From contig LNAC01001827.1 in assembly GCA_002007465.1 (NCBI GenBank), positions 619-64,618 on the forward strand: DNA of 64,000 nt, in the 5' to 3' direction. The notes below the pieces were generated by a model. The model ran no database searches. It worked only from the letters and a program-made list of their open reading frames with translations, and had not been told where the DNA came from. Of this stretch, positions 31,065 to 42,884 are shown piece by piece. The translations under genes were made by a program, and so were the position numbers. Within the stretch, counting starts at the first letter, position 1, and every line of letters begins with the position of its first letter. The stretch comes from Ailurus styani (taxonomy: Eukaryota; Chordata; Mammalia; Carnivora; Ailuridae).

Positions 31065-32225
31065 GACATTTATTGATTTAAAAAAATGGTGGGTGAAATT
31101 CCATTTCAGGATAGTGATTACTACAAAATATGTGCATCCATGCATGGCAGGCAGCGAGTCTGATAGTATTGGGAACTAGGGATTTGGATGGTCCTAAAAC
31201 CAAAGAACAATAAGGAGGTAGTGCCTCGGACCACGGCATCAGCACCCACAGATGTGATGACCCAAAGGTAGGGACCACACAGGACCCTGAGGGGAAGCTT
31301 CCGTCAGAGGCTAAGCCCTTTAAAGAGTGATGCTCATGGGAAACTGGCTCTCAACCCACTGCCTGTAGAGGAGTGAGGAAAAATGAAATAATGACATAGA
31401 AAATGTTAAGGAGCAATTGGAAACCAGAGAAGCACAGATTATCCACCAGCTGGACAATCACTGGCCAACTGATGTCACGTCTTTATTGATGGAATGCCGT
31501 AAACCAGACTTGGTTTACCCAGTAAAGCTAACAGTCTCTATCAAACACCTGGTTGTACATGGCATGTTTTAGATACCGTGTATGAAAAATGAAATGGACA
31601 AAATTACCTTTGTACCAGCTCTTCAACAGCCCCATTTCTGCATGGTTTGAATGTGACAGTGCTTAGCTAATAACATGACTGCTTCTTGCTCTGTAATTCT
31701 AGATTGCGTGAGAGTGAGACTTAGCAACACCAAGCTAACCTGATTTCGGCTCCCTTCGTTGGTTTCCAGGCTGATGTTGCTCAGTGTCACTCATCCCCCC
31801 TGGGTCACAGACAAAAAAAGAAATATTCAGCCAACCCAATGAGATGGTGGTCATGCTGGACTGAGTTAGAAAAATGCTGTAAGATTCCAGTCACAAGTGG
31901 CCCATGAGTAGAGTGTGATGTTGTTGGTAAGTGGAGACACCAGTGATGGATTACCAGTTTGCATTTACTGTGTGATTCCACTTGGTGGATCCCAAAGGAC
32001 AGCCCGTTTTCAATAGGATTTTGCCCTTGGTAGCAACACAGTCCATTCACTTTATGATCTCCTCATAGTTTTCTGACAGCTAAAATTTATAGGACCCAAA
32101 CTCCTTGAAATACATGCCTACCTTACCTTCAGAAAAATGTTTCCAGTACTTCAGTGATTTTTTGTAATGAAATAGTCCTCCATTCTTAGAATGATGTTTT
32201 TAATTATGATATGTGGGATATCAGA
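31065..32225. other. Unassigned, mostly unique DNA
   Basis: No recognised repeats, exons or motif clusters; a long repeat-poor stretch. Confidence 0.45.
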
Positions 32226-32227
32226 TA

Positions 32228-32229
<2 letters not shown>

Positions 32230-32271
<42 letters not shown>
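32230..32271. repeat. (GT)21 microsatellite
   Basis: Twenty-one uninterrupted GT units: the purest dinucleotide array in the window. Confidence 0.98.
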
Positions 32272-32272
<1 letters not shown>

Positions 32273-32279
32273 CAGGACA

Positions 32280-32375
32280 ATTAGCCTCTTGAGGAAAGGA
32301 GCTTGTATTTATTTCTGTATCCCCATCCCTTGGCATTGCAGAGGTTCACTGTTTGTAGAATTGAATTAAATGTAG
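32280..32375 (+). mobile_element. L2 3' end, probable
   Basis: cttgaggaaaggagcttgta, ttctgtatccccatcccttg gcattgcag and a gaattgaattaaatg end parallel the L2 3' terminus. Short and diverged. Confidence 0.45.
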
Positions 32376-32588
32376 AATTAATTTGTAAATTGAAGGAGAT
32401 AAAGTCTATAGAAAACATCAGCAACGTGGGCAGAGATAGTACCTCGAGCCAATTATCCATTTAACAAGTGTCTATTTAAGACTGGCTTCTGTCTTGTTTA
32501 ATTCACTTTCATCTGGAGGCTCTTGGTTGTAGCTGCCAAAATGTATCCTAACTAATACAGATTTTACATATCAAACATTCTGGTCATA
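32376..32588. other. Unassigned DNA
   Basis: No recognised element. Confidence 0.4.
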
Positions 32589-32589
32589 T

Positions 32590-32725
32590 GCATTAATTTT
32601 TTAGACTGTCACAATTGTCCAGCAAGATAAGCAATTTGTGTATTATCCCCAAATTGCCTAGAAAGAGTAAGAGATTTACCTAAGTCTCTAGTGATGGGAG
32701 AATTTGGACAAATCCAAGCCCTCGC
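32590..32725 (+). mobile_element. MIR relic
   Basis: gtgtattatccccaaattgc, gaaagagtaagagatttacc and taagtctctagtgatgggag follow the MIR centre. Confidence 0.6.
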
Positions 32726-32935
32726 TCCCCAATTCCTTCCTTCCCTTGGAAAGAGAAATTCTGCTTCTTTTTAGCAACCTCTTTTGGGTCACAATCCCTT
32801 GTCTTCTCAACTCTGCATCTAGATCTCTGGCTTCCCCAGATCCCTCGTCCTGCTGCCAGCCCCACCATCTGGGGAGAAACCCTTGGGTCCCAGACAGTCA
32901 AGTCTACTTCTTTGCAATACAAACTGAAAAGTCTA

Positions 32936-33125
32936 GTTAAAGTGTCCGACGCTTGATTTTGGCTCAGGTTATGACCCCAGGGTCCTGAGATCCAGCCCTG
33001 CATCAGACCCTGGGCTCAGTGTGGAGTCTGCTTGTCCCTCTCCCTCCCACTCTGCTCCTCCCCTGCATTCTGTCTCCCTCTCTCTCTAAAATAGATAAAT
33101 AAAATCTTTAAAAATAAGTAAGTAA
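32936..33125 (+). mobile_element. CAN-SINE, 5'-truncated
   Basis: Begins within the head (agttaaagtgtccgacgctt), lacking the first 20 or so bases with the A box; then gattttggctcaggttatga, CT-rich body and AT-rich tail with (TAAG/TAAA)n. Confidence 0.93.
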
Positions 33126-33139
33126 AAATAAATGAATAA

Positions 33140-33615
33140 AATGTTTGCCTTCAAAAGTCATCACTTTTTGGTCTTGGTAGATGTAAATACAGTATCCAAT
33201 GAACCTGGTACTATATGAAATTCATGTCACCTACAGCTGAAGTATTTCTAACCTTTTCGAGCCACCCTAACCTTTCATCATAAAGTATAAATGGCTTAAT
33301 CTCCCAGCTAACACTGTAACGGGGAACAAATGTCTGCCCCAGGATTGACAGGAATGTGTGTTCCAAGTGCCTTGGGCTGGTTTCTTGTTTCCCTTTACCT
33401 CACCTCACCTGCGACTCAGTCTTGTATGGGTTTTCTCTTGCCTTCCTGCTGTGACCCAAACTTGGGCAAAGCTCCTTTGATTTCCCTAAATTTCGCTACG
33501 ACAAGGCAGATGTACACGGAGGAATCCTATGGACTTTGGAGAAGCCGGAGGAACGCAAGGCCACATTTTGACACTGTCTGGCGGTAATGTTCTTAGGAGT
33601 CCAGAGGCAGCCTTC
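33140..33615. other. Unassigned DNA
   Basis: No recognised element; the frame 33330-33587 lacks supporting features. Confidence 0.45.
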
Positions 33616-33621
33616 CTTTCC

Positions 33622-33820
33622 TTTTTTTTTTTTTTTTTAAGACTTTATTTATTTATTTGAGAGAGACAGAGAGAGCACAAGTCGGGGGAGGGACAGACAG
33701 AGGGGGAAGCAGACTCCCTGCTGAGCAGGGAGCCCTCTCAAAGCCCAGATCCCTGGACCCCAGGATCATGACTGGAGCTGAAGACGGACGACTAACTGAC
33801 TGAGCCCCCCAGACCCCCCA
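33622..33820 (-). mobile_element. CAN-SINE
   Basis: Sixteen-plus T run, agactttatttatttatttg, gactccctgctgagcaggga, ending actgagccccccagaccccc. Weak target duplication (ccttcctttcctt / gcatcctttctta). Confidence 0.95.
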
Positions 33821-34034
33821 AGAAGCATCCTTTCTTAGTTGCCCTCCCACCCACGTTGGGGCCTGAAGCAAAAGGAGAGCATAGAGTAATGCTGAGTCTG
33901 TCCTTATTTAAAATTCTGATATTTTGTTCTTCATGGACTTTTTTCACATTGATTTACATTTTTAAAAATATTGTACTAAAATTTTATTTATCTTGATTAC
34001 TGACCTTTTTGGTGACCCTTTAAATTCACACCTG

Positions 34035-34145
34035 AGGGGTGTCTGGCTGGCTCAGTCAGAAGAGCATGTGGCTCTTGATCTCGGGGTTGTGAGTTCAAGC
34101 CCCACTTTGGGGATCGAGATGACTTAAAACAAGCAAACATTGTAC
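34035..34145 (+). mobile_element. Short old CAN-SINE variant
   Basis: aggggtgtctggctggctca, gtggctcttgatctcggggt tgtgagttcaagcccc (clear B box) and a short tail without CT body. Perfect 10-bp duplication ttcacacctg at 34025-34034 and 34146-34155. Confidence 0.9.
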
Positions 34146-34379
34146 TTCACACCTGTGGAAAGTGCCGCACTTGCCTCACCATTATTCTGGCCCTGCCGAT
34201 CACCCATCAGCTCAGCCCTTCAGTGCTTTCCTACCCCCACAGGCTCAGATTTACGGTACATTGAGGGGGCATGGGAGAATGTATCAGGAATGACAGGGGG
34301 TCGTTCAGTGGGTCTGAGGTGGGACTTAGGGATCTGAACTTTTAATAATCATTGTTGTGATTTTCATTTCTTCCTCAAA

Positions 34380-34802
34380 AAAATTATGTTGACATCCTAG
34401 ACCCTGCTACCTACGAATGTAATCTCACCTGGAAATAGGGTCTTTGCAGGTGTAATCAAGATGCAAGTTAAAGTGAGGTCATACTGGAACAGGTGGGGCT
34501 GTAATCCAGTATTGCCAGTATCCTCATAAGAAGAGGAGGAAAGCCGCAGACATAAACACACATGCACAGAACAGAACAGCACTGTCAGCCAGGGATGAAG
34601 GCCATGTGACAGTGGAGGCAGTGACTGGAGTCCTCAGCGCTAGGTCAAGGAACACCAAAGATTCCTGGCGACCACCGGAAGCCGGGAGAATAAGCATGGT
34701 CCCACTGACACCTTCATGTCAGACTTCCCACCTCCAGACTGTGGGAAAATTTCTATTGTTTGAAGCCACTCAGGGTACGGGACTTTGTTATGGGGACCCT
34801 AA
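34380..34802 (+). mobile_element. MLT1-type LTR (ERVL-MaLR), diverged
   Basis: Ordered landmarks: ctacctacgaatgtaatctc, acctggaaatagggtctttg, aaagtgaggtcatactgg, caaggaacaccaaagattcc, acctccagactgtgggaaaa and gggactttgttatggggacc. No internal retroviral part adjoins. Non-coding. Confidence 0.75.
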
Positions 34803-34804
34803 AT

Positions 34805-35060
34805 ATGCATACAATCACCTACCTCCATCAGTAATTCTGATGCAAGTGGTCCATAGACTAGAGCTTGACACAACTCGAAATGTTTGTTCTCGTCTGTCTC
34901 TGGAAATGCATCATTCTCATTTTATTAATTAAGCAGAGAAATTTAATGTTCCTTGTCTTATTTCTCTACCTGAGCATTACTGTGGCTCTGTGACCATAAG
35001 TCAAGCCATAACCCAAGCCCTGTTTTTCCCCACAAAATGAGATCAGGAAAGTCTATACAT
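34805..35060. other. Unassigned DNA
   Basis: A short MER5-like phrase (taattctgatgcaagtggtc at 34832) is too little to call. Confidence 0.4.
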
Positions 35061-35077
35061 GAGCTGGGTTGAGATTT

Positions 35078-35280
35078 TTTTTTTTTAAGATTTTATTTAT
35101 TCATTTGAGACAGAGAGACACAGAGAGAAAATAGAACATGAGAAGGGAGAGAGGCAGAGGGAGAGGGAGAAACAGACTCCTCTCAGCCAGGAGCCTCACA
35201 TGGGGCTGGATCCTGGGACCCCGGGATCAGGACCTGAGCCAAAGGCAGATGCTTAACCATCTGAGCCACCCAGACACCCT
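35078..35280 (-). mobile_element. CAN-SINE with perfect target duplication
   Basis: T run, aagattttatttattcattt, ending ccatctgagccacccagaca. Perfect 15-bp duplication gctgggttgagattt at 35063-35077 and 35283-35297. Confidence 0.97.
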
Positions 35281-35299
35281 GGGCTGGGTTGAGATTTGA

Positions 35300-36055
35300 A
35301 CACGGGTCCTCCCGGCTCTTTGTTTCCTTTCTCCTGCACTAAACTGTCTTGCTTTCCCTCATCTGTAGGAGAGACCTCCCTGAAAGCATGCTAGAAGGAT
35401 TTGTCCTGTTTGGAAATAATTTTCATAGTCTATTCATAGCTTTCTGTAATCTCCTTGTGTTGAATGGCAGCGAAGCAAGGAAATTTTGTTCTGATAGGAA
35501 TAAAAACAGCCAAAGATAATCCCCTCTCAAAGTGCACATACATAATTTTATATACAGTTTTAGAGATTGTGACTGTTACCCAAAAATGCTTCATTATTAA
35601 CCGCACAATTAAACCTTTTTCTTTTCATAAATTTCGGGGAAATAAGGCGTTTGTATAGGTTGGTCAGTATCATGTACGTAGGTGACTTTCCCTGCAAGTT
35701 TTTGTAAGTTGGGCTGCAGGGTTTTGGACAAGGCAGAAGTGAAGACACATTGGTACAAGGATGTGGGTTGAGGTCCAACTAGTGAACACCATCGCTTGTG
35801 TCTCCATGTTCGCGTGCCAGGGATCAAGGGAGAGTTAAAGGCAGTGGGGAATGCAGCTTCCCTGAGCTCAGCACACTGTACAAGCTCAGCACACCACACG
35901 AACTCGCGTTCATAGAGGGCTCAGGAAGATGGGCTCCTGCTTTTCGTCAACCTTCCACGGAACATCAGGAAAACGTTACACAACATTCTCTTTCCCTCCT
36001 CCAGAGGAATGAAGAAAAAAATCATATTGAGGTCAGGGACCTTTGTATTCAATCT
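35300..36055. other. Unassigned, mostly unique DNA
   Basis: No recognised repeats. Overlapping frames at 35609-35899 (minus) and 35798-36115 (plus) have no domains. Confidence 0.45.
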
Positions 36056-36059
36056 CAAA

Positions 36060-36840
36060 CCATTCATCCATCCCCAGACCGTTGCTATAATTCAGGAACT
36101 GTGATGAGGATATAAAGATGAGAACATAAAATCATTTCTTTCATGCTTCTGACACCCAAGTGGGGGAAATAACCAGACACACAACTAACAGAATTGATAG
36201 TCTCAGTAACAGAGGTGTGAGAAAAATGCAGTGGGCGGTAGCTTGGAGGGAGACACCAGACTAGGCATTGCAAAAGGGGTGACCTTTGAGTGAAAACCTG
36301 AAGATGAGTAAGAATCTGAAGAGCCCAGAAGTTGAAGGATGGGAGAAAATAGAGGCACTTTAAGCAGGACTGCCCCATGGAACTTTCTCTGATGATGAAA
36401 TGTTCTTTATTGGCACTAGTCAGTGCATACGGGCAGGGGACACTTGAAAATGTGGACAGTGGGATCAAGGAGCTGCATGCTTCATTTTATTAGTCTTAAT
36501 TAGTTTGTAATTAACTTTAAATTACTAGTGGCTAGCTTACTGAACAGCATAGCTTTAGATAACAGAAACAGTGTTGCAAAAGCACAGAAATCTGAAAGCA
36601 TGGCTCATTGCCAAGGAGTAGCAGTTGTTTTAAGATCTCAACTGGAATGGTGGGAAGTGGGAAATGATGGAGCTGGAAACACTGACTGAGGCTCATTACA
36701 AATGGCCTTATGTACCAGGAACATATTGAAGACGTTAGACTTTATCCTCTAGGTCACTGATAATCCTAGAAACATTTTTGAACAGGAAAATGATATGGTC
36801 CAATCTCATTTTAAATAGTTGCACTGGCTTTCATTGGCAT
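36060..36840 (-). mobile_element. L2-like relic, antisense
   Basis: Antisense L2 landmarks in order: caagtgggggaaataaccag, aggggtgacctttgagtgaa aacctgaag, then cgttagactttatcctctag and aaaatgatatggtccaatct. Discontinuous and old. Confidence 0.55.
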
Positions 36841-37182
36841 TTATATGTATTTAGTATTTGGAGTCGTACTGACTAATGTAAGCTAAGTGGGGTTTGGGGC
36901 CCGCTGGCATTGTGGGCATTTCTCACCACCCCCAAGGACAGGTCTGGGATTTCAAAAAGAATAGTGCAATCTATAAATAATATTTTTGCTCCCTGCTACT
37001 TCCCCCAGCATTCTCGTAGGCTCTTAAACAATTACAGTTTGTGGTAAAAATCTTATCGAAGCATTTTCCTAGGATTTAAATCTCTTAACAACATAGTGGG
37101 AATCGATTTCTGGGTCCAGGGACCTCCCTGTTCTACCCTGGGTTTCATCTCTAACCCTTACACAGACCTGACACCCATGCCA

Positions 37183-37301
37183 CGTGATCTCTTGGAGTTT
37201 TCTGTAGGGACAGGAAGGACTCCTGGTTGGTTGGTGTGTGTGTAGATAGGGACAGGCTGCACGTGGTGAGAGTAGTGTGTCCTGCATCTGGGTTCCCGCT
37301 C
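37183..37301. repeat. 119-bp duplicated segment, copy 1
   Basis: Bases 37183-37301 recur at 38292-38410 in the same orientation with a single mismatch (gagagtagtg / gagagcagtg). Not part of any SINE or L1 I recognise, and flanks differ on both sides. No A tail or target duplication is evident. Confidence 0.97.
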
Positions 37302-37639
37302 ATGGTCTTAATACTAGCTATGGATTGTTTTGTGGATTATGGAAAGAACATTTTAAATTAATAAACATCCCTTCCAAAGTTAGTCTCTTACTGGTCTTAT
37401 CTTGGCTAGATTTTCTAGCTCTCTGCTTAGAAGAACGAGTTATGTACATAAAATGAAGTAGCAAACATGGTTTGGAATTAATTTGGCACCGATAAAAGCT
37501 TTATGGCAGTGCCCGAGCAGAGACGGGAACCAGGCTGCTCCATTCTACTCTAGATCCCCGTCTGTCACCTCCAGGGACACGCGCACTGGTCCTTTCTACA
37601 ACCTTCTCTGCTCTGGCTTTGGGAGTGGACGGAGCAGTA

Positions 37640-37740
37640 CTCACACGGCTGTTCCAAGAATGATATGAGTTAACACACCAAGAGTTAGTTTGGTTCTTGA
37701 TCCATGCTAAATGCTTAATAAATGCTACCCATTTTTCTTA
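37640..37740 (+). mobile_element. MIR 3' end, probable
   Basis: gaatgatatgagttaacaca and tgctaaatgcttaataaatg ctacc fit the MIR 3' end. Confidence 0.5.
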
Positions 37741-38018
37741 TAAATTCAAGTTTTCTTTGGTGCCCTCTCTGTTCATGGCTTCCAAGTTTCCTAAGGGAAA
37801 CCCTGAGTTTGTCATTACAATAAAAAACAAGGTCATTTGGGCCATCCTCTCTTTGTGTTCCAGGCAAAGAACATGAGCATAAAGCCCAGCAAACACACCT
37901 CAGATTAGGTAAAAGGAAGAGCCTTCTGACAATGATGATTTTTACATGTTTAAATTACTTTCTGAGAAACAACACAGTCACTACTTCCCACAACAAATTT
38001 TAAAAATGAAATGATATA

Positions 38019-38250
38019 GGGGTGTCGGGTGGCTCAGTTGGTTAAGCATCCAACTCTTGATTTTGGCTCAGGTCATGATCTCAGGGTCATGAGATGGAGC
38101 CCCATGCAGGTTCCTCTCTGGGCATGGAGTCTGTTTAAGATTCTCTCTCTCCTGCTGCTGCTCCACCCCCCACCCCCTACTTCAGCCCCCCTCCATGTGC
38201 TCACACATGTGTGTTTTCTCTCTCTCTCTCTCTCTCTCAAAAAAAAAAAA
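38019..38250 (+). mobile_element. CAN-SINE
   Basis: ggtgtcgggtggctcagttg, ttggctcaggtcatgatctc, an extended C-rich body and (CT)n before an A12 tail. Imperfect target duplication aaaatgaaat / aaagtgaaat. Lies between the two copies of the 119-bp repeat. Confidence 0.94.
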
Positions 38251-38291
38251 GTGAAATTTCATAGGTCAGAATATTCTGGAATTGAGTGCTG

Positions 38292-38410
38292 CGTGATCTC
38301 TTGGAGTTTTCTGTAGGGACAGGAAGGACTCCTGGTTGGTTGGTGTGTGTGTAGATAGGGACAGGCTGCACGTGGTGAGAGCAGTGTGTCCTGCATCTGG
38401 GTTCCCGCTC
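38292..38410. repeat. 119-bp duplicated segment, copy 2
   Basis: Partner of 37183-37301, starting cgtgatctcttggag and ending gggttcccgctc. About 99% identity to copy 1, 1.1 kb apart. On the minus strand a pyrimidine tract plus CAG (ccttcctgtccctacag) resembles a splice acceptor, probably by chance. Confidence 0.97.
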
Positions 38411-38689
38411 TACTGCTGGTCGGATTTGACTCTTCATCTAACAAGCAAGTGAAACAAGCTGAAATATTTTTGCAAATCCTTTGGAAAGTAAAATTAATGA
38501 ACTGATAATGAATTTCATGTGTTTTGAAGGTAAGGGGAATGAGTCAAATTAAAACTGAGCTTTCCACTTAGGTAACCATGTGGTATCATTCATGGAGATC
38601 AAAAACACTTTATTCATTTTCAACAAAGAGTTAATGAATACCCCCTAATTTTTTGCCCCTGTTCTGATGAAGATACAGCAGCAGCGAGT

Positions 38690-40020
38690 GTTTCAAAGAC
38701 CTCACTGTCATTAAGCTTGCAGGCAAGGTAGGAAAACAGATCATAAATGAGCTCAGTTTGAGACACATCGAGGTAAAGGTTTCTATTAAATCTCAATGTG
38801 GAAATGTCCAGATGGTTTCAAGTTAGGAGAGAGATCTGGGTTGTAGAGAGAAATGAGGAACCATCAGCACATAAACGACTGCTGAGGTGGTGGGAGAGAG
38901 ATTCCCAGGGAGACAGTAGAAGGATAGAACCCTGAAGAACACCAATATGTGGAAGAAGAGAAATCTAAGGAAACGAGGGAAGATAAAACCAGATAAGTTG
39001 ATGTAAAGTCAGGAGTGCAGGATACTCTAATGGTCTAGTAAAGAGGGGGTTTTAAAAGAGAGACTAGCCAGTGGCATCAGGTCCTAGCAAGAAGTCAAGG
39101 ACGGGAATTTTCAGCTTGCTCAGTTGGAAAGAGAGGAAGCCAGGCCTCACTGGGAGGAGGGATGGCTAGGAAGTAAGTTGGAGGCAACTGGACATGTAGA
39201 CATCTCTCCCAGAAAATAAGGTTTTGAAGAGGAGAAAACCTAGGGCCGTACATGATGGCCAGACACACAAGAACATTTAAATGTCCTGAGGAGAGTACAT
39301 GAGAGGAGAGAAATGACAGTACAGGACAGAAAAAGAAATCATCGATGGGCAAAGATTCAGAGGAGGACAGGTTTCAGAGCAGAGAGTGAGGGACCAGCCC
39401 CGGACATGGTCAAAGAAACGTGCTCATTGTAAGAGAAGAGGAGGAGGAAGGATGTCGGTTTCACGTATGGCAGAGAACAAAAGACAAACCCGGAGAGGTA
39501 GGAAGAGGACCGTTTACTCTGTGCTCTGGCTGGACTTTCTCTCGTAGGAGATGTGGCTCCTCTGAAGGTTTCAAGCAGGGAGATGCATGGGCAGGTTTGT
39601 CTTTTACTCGTATTAATCTGGCAGCAGAATGAAGAATGCATTAGAGGGGATCAAGACTTGAAACGGACTGACAAATTTGGGAGGACTCTGTAGTAATCTG
39701 AGAGTTGCAAAGATTCTGAGTCACGGTGTCACAGTAAGGGATGGCAAAGCGTGTTCGAAGTCCAAGTGAAATTGGTCAAAGTCAATGATTAATGGGGTGT
39801 CACGAATGGAAGAGAAGGAAATCAAGAATGATCCTCAGATATCTGGCAGGTTCATGATAGAGTCATGCACAAATGGCAGTGATTTCATGAAGAGAAGATA
39901 TAGGGAGACAGTGAATTGCATAGTGGAGCCAGTGAATGATGTATGCATCAAATAGCCAGTGGAGATGTCCAGCAGACAGATGGATGAAACCAAGTCTCAG
40001 GAGAGGGACCTGAACTAGAG
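38690..40020 (-). mobile_element. Ancient L2-like repeat blocks, antisense
   Basis: Matches a long mammalian repeat seen again at 48220 and 61200: gctcagtttgagacacatcg, gtggaaatgtccagatgg, ggaaccatcagcacataaac, gaccctgaagaacaccaa type phrases, then cagtggagatgtccagcaga cagatgg near 39960. Patchy, with the middle (39080-39540) least clear. I relate it to L2 by its neighbours; exact family unsure. Confidence 0.45.
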
Positions 40021-40044
40021 GCGTGTTTGCTCACAGTAATACTT

Positions 40045-40215
40045 GCAAATATTTATTTAGACTTGACTCTGTGCAGGTGCTTTACTCTGTCTTACTCTTC
40101 CCTCAAGTCTGCAAGGCTGCTATTAGAATTCCCACTGTGTAGGTAAGGTAAGGCCTCTTTTCTTTAATCATGGAGCTAGTAAGTGGCAGAATCATGATTC
40201 AAGACCCAGAGAAGT
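40045..40215 (+). mobile_element. MIR relic
   Basis: aagtctgcaaggctgctatt, tagaattcccactgtgtagg and catggagctagtaagtggca gaatcatg match MIR. Confidence 0.7.
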
Positions 40216-42460
40216 CATCAGTGCCCAGGTACTAAATGAAGCCACAGGCATACAGAAGATTGCCCGAGGAGAGTGTGTAGGCTACGTGAAGGGGGCAAGC
40301 GTTCCTGTGTGGATAATAAATTTCAGAATGAACGGAAGAAGAGATGAAGCCAGTAACCAAGAAAGATGGCCTATTCACTGGAATATGGCAAACAATTTCG
40401 TACCCTGCTCTGCTTGCTACACAACCATCCAAACTCAAAATTCTAAGGTACAGACACTGCACAGATCCAAACTGCAGCCAAAGTAAATTTTACATGTTAA
40501 TTAAAGTTTGGCCACACAACATGGCAGGTGACAAGAGACACCTTTGCCTCATAGAACCCGTTGAGAATGAGGGTTCTTCTCCGCCTGCTTCTGGGCCTCG
40601 GAAGGGTGGCATCTGGCTCCACCGAGTCCTGCCACAGTCCCGGGCTCCAGGCTCTGGGGGCCTCTACCCATTCCAGCGCTGCTGCCCCAGACTCCGAATT
40701 CTGTCCTTGGGTCTGTCGCTCCGGGAAAGACACCTGTCCTATAACTGCTCTCCTCCTGAGCAGCTACAGCCACGAGGAACGACTCAGCCATTCTTTCCAG
40801 TGCTTTCGGTCACCAATGCATTAGTCTTTCCTTGTAATTAGAAAGGCTATTGCTGTTATGTCTCATGCTCTGTGGGACTATTCACTGCCATCCCTGAATT
40901 CTGATCGGTTGTCGGAAACAGCATTGTAAGCAGCCCTCCGCTGCCCTTGCCTCGCAGGAGAACCGCGGTGCACCAAGTGAATATGAATGAGTTGGGACTC
41001 TAGTGCATTTCCCCTGGGTAAGTGGGGATTCATGCCAAATGACAACGCAAGAATTGCCGGGAATATGGCAGAATTCGAGTCTGGTCCTCCCTGACCGTTG
41101 TCATCACCAGGCTGATTGATAGCGTGACCGGCAAAGCAGCCCAGCAGTTTCACGAAACTTGTTCAAGACCCAGACAGCACCAAACCTTGTGACTCTGAGT
41201 TCCATGGACCTGGAATGGCTTCATAAATCAGGCATGCTTGTTTCCAATAGCTCCCAGCAAAGGAAAAAACAGGGGGAAAAAGACACTGTAAGCCTCTGGG
41301 CTGTCCTGTAAGTGTCTGAAAATGGTAGCAATATCTTTTTGAAATGCTCACACTCATAGGCATAGACCACCAGATATAAAAACAGAAGAAAGGGTTATTT
41401 TCTTTCCTTTTTTATTCCTGAGCAAGGTAGACTTTTTATTTCAGTGTGATCTGTCTCCCCATTCTTTTGTGATTAAATACAGAAAAGGAGATCTTCTTCT
41501 TAAGTTCCTCCCACAAGCTGAGCCCTGTGGCCAGTGTGTAGTGAGTCTTCAAGCCAGTGGGGCAGCAGAGCCCCCAGTGAGGCACACGGCGCGGTCCCCC
41601 TGGAGTGGGGCTGGCTGCAGCTGCGTGATTCAGCCACAGCTGAGGTGTCTGTGAAATGGCCAGCAGCCATCACTTAAATGGGGTTTAACTGTTTGGCAAG
41701 TCGAAAATCTTTTAGGGCAGAGTGGATTTTATGACAAGATGGGTATCTGATTGTACTTTTACTTTATTGGTACATCAAATAGAATGCCACTAAGGCAGAC
41801 ATATTTAACTCAGGAAAACTTTGAAGAGCTTCTCTCCGCTCCTTATTGATGTCAAGTGAAACCCATTAAAGGGAGAAAGATGGAAAAATTAGTCCTGACT
41901 AGCCTTCTACCCTGGACATCCCCCACCTTTTCTCTTCAGAACATTCAGATGACCACACCCATCAATCCTTCAGGGATCCATTTCTGAACTTTTAAATCTT
42001 AGTCTGTCTACCACCCTTTTCTGAGTATCCAACATCTTAAGAAATTTAAATTTTCTTTCCCCGTGGTTTGTGTTTACTTGTATCAATGTGCATAATATTT
42101 TCAAGAGAAATTGTATAGCCGATTGTGTAAATGGGCACATGTGTATATACAAAACATAGGCAGGTATGTGCATGTATACATAGAATAAACACATATGGAC
42201 TTATAGAAAGACACACTTAATTTTAAAAGACATTGGAGCTTACTGGTTCTGTTCATTGTGCCACTGGAAGGTTAGAATGGTAATGTTATCTTGAGTTAGC
42301 TGATTGAAAACTGCTTAGGTTATGTCTGTATGATACAAAAATAATCAAAAAGAAAAAAGTGTATATATTATCTGATTGTGTTTACTTTTATTTTTTTACC
42401 TTGTATTTATTTAGAACAAAAAAAATGTTTGATTCTACTTTTCACTTTTCAACTGTTCAG
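40216..42460. other. Unassigned, mostly unique DNA
   Basis: Largest stretch without clear repeats (2.2 kb). Bases 40560-40760 are GC-richer with three overlapping frames on both strands, none with a domain. No CpG island, splice-pair or polyA arrangement supports an exon. Confidence 0.45.
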
Positions 42461-42477
42461 TATCTTAAAGTAATTTA

Positions 42478-42622
42478 CTTTTTTAAAGATTTTATTTATT
42501 TAGTCATGAGAGACAGATAGAGAGAAGGAGGCAGAAGGAGATGCGGGACTTGATCCCAGGACTTGGGATCACGACTTGAGCCAAAGGCAGATGCTTGACT
42601 GACTGAGCCACCCAGGTGCCTC
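42478..42622 (-). mobile_element. CAN-SINE, internally shortened
   Basis: aagattttatttatttagtc to gactgagccacccaggtgcc, missing part of the body. Perfect 14-bp duplication cttaaagtaattta at 42464-42477 and 42623-42636. Confidence 0.96.
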
Positions 42623-42884
42623 CTTAAAGTAATTTAGAATAAAAATGAGTTATGTTATGGTTCAGGGCTCATTAAACCTAAGGAGAATGGCAGTCCCCTG
42701 TGGACCTACACAGAGGGGACAGTAACACATCATGTAATTGTGCCTAAGTTGCTAACATATCCCTCTGAGAAATTTGTGTCCCAGAAAGACTGTGAAAAGA
42801 GACAAAGGATGGGTTTATTTGGAATGATAAGGGCGGCCATGTGTCCCCATGTGGAGGGAAAAAATCAAGCTGAGCTGTATTCTT

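Noticed and set aside
34035..34145. tRNA-Lys gene, from A- and B-box-like sequences in SINE heads
   Set aside because: The heads lack a complete cloverleaf and are followed by SINE bodies or tails; all are SINE copies.
40344..40841. 165-residue plus-strand frame
   Set aside because: Two other frames overlap it on both strands at similar length; no domain, no splice or promoter context.
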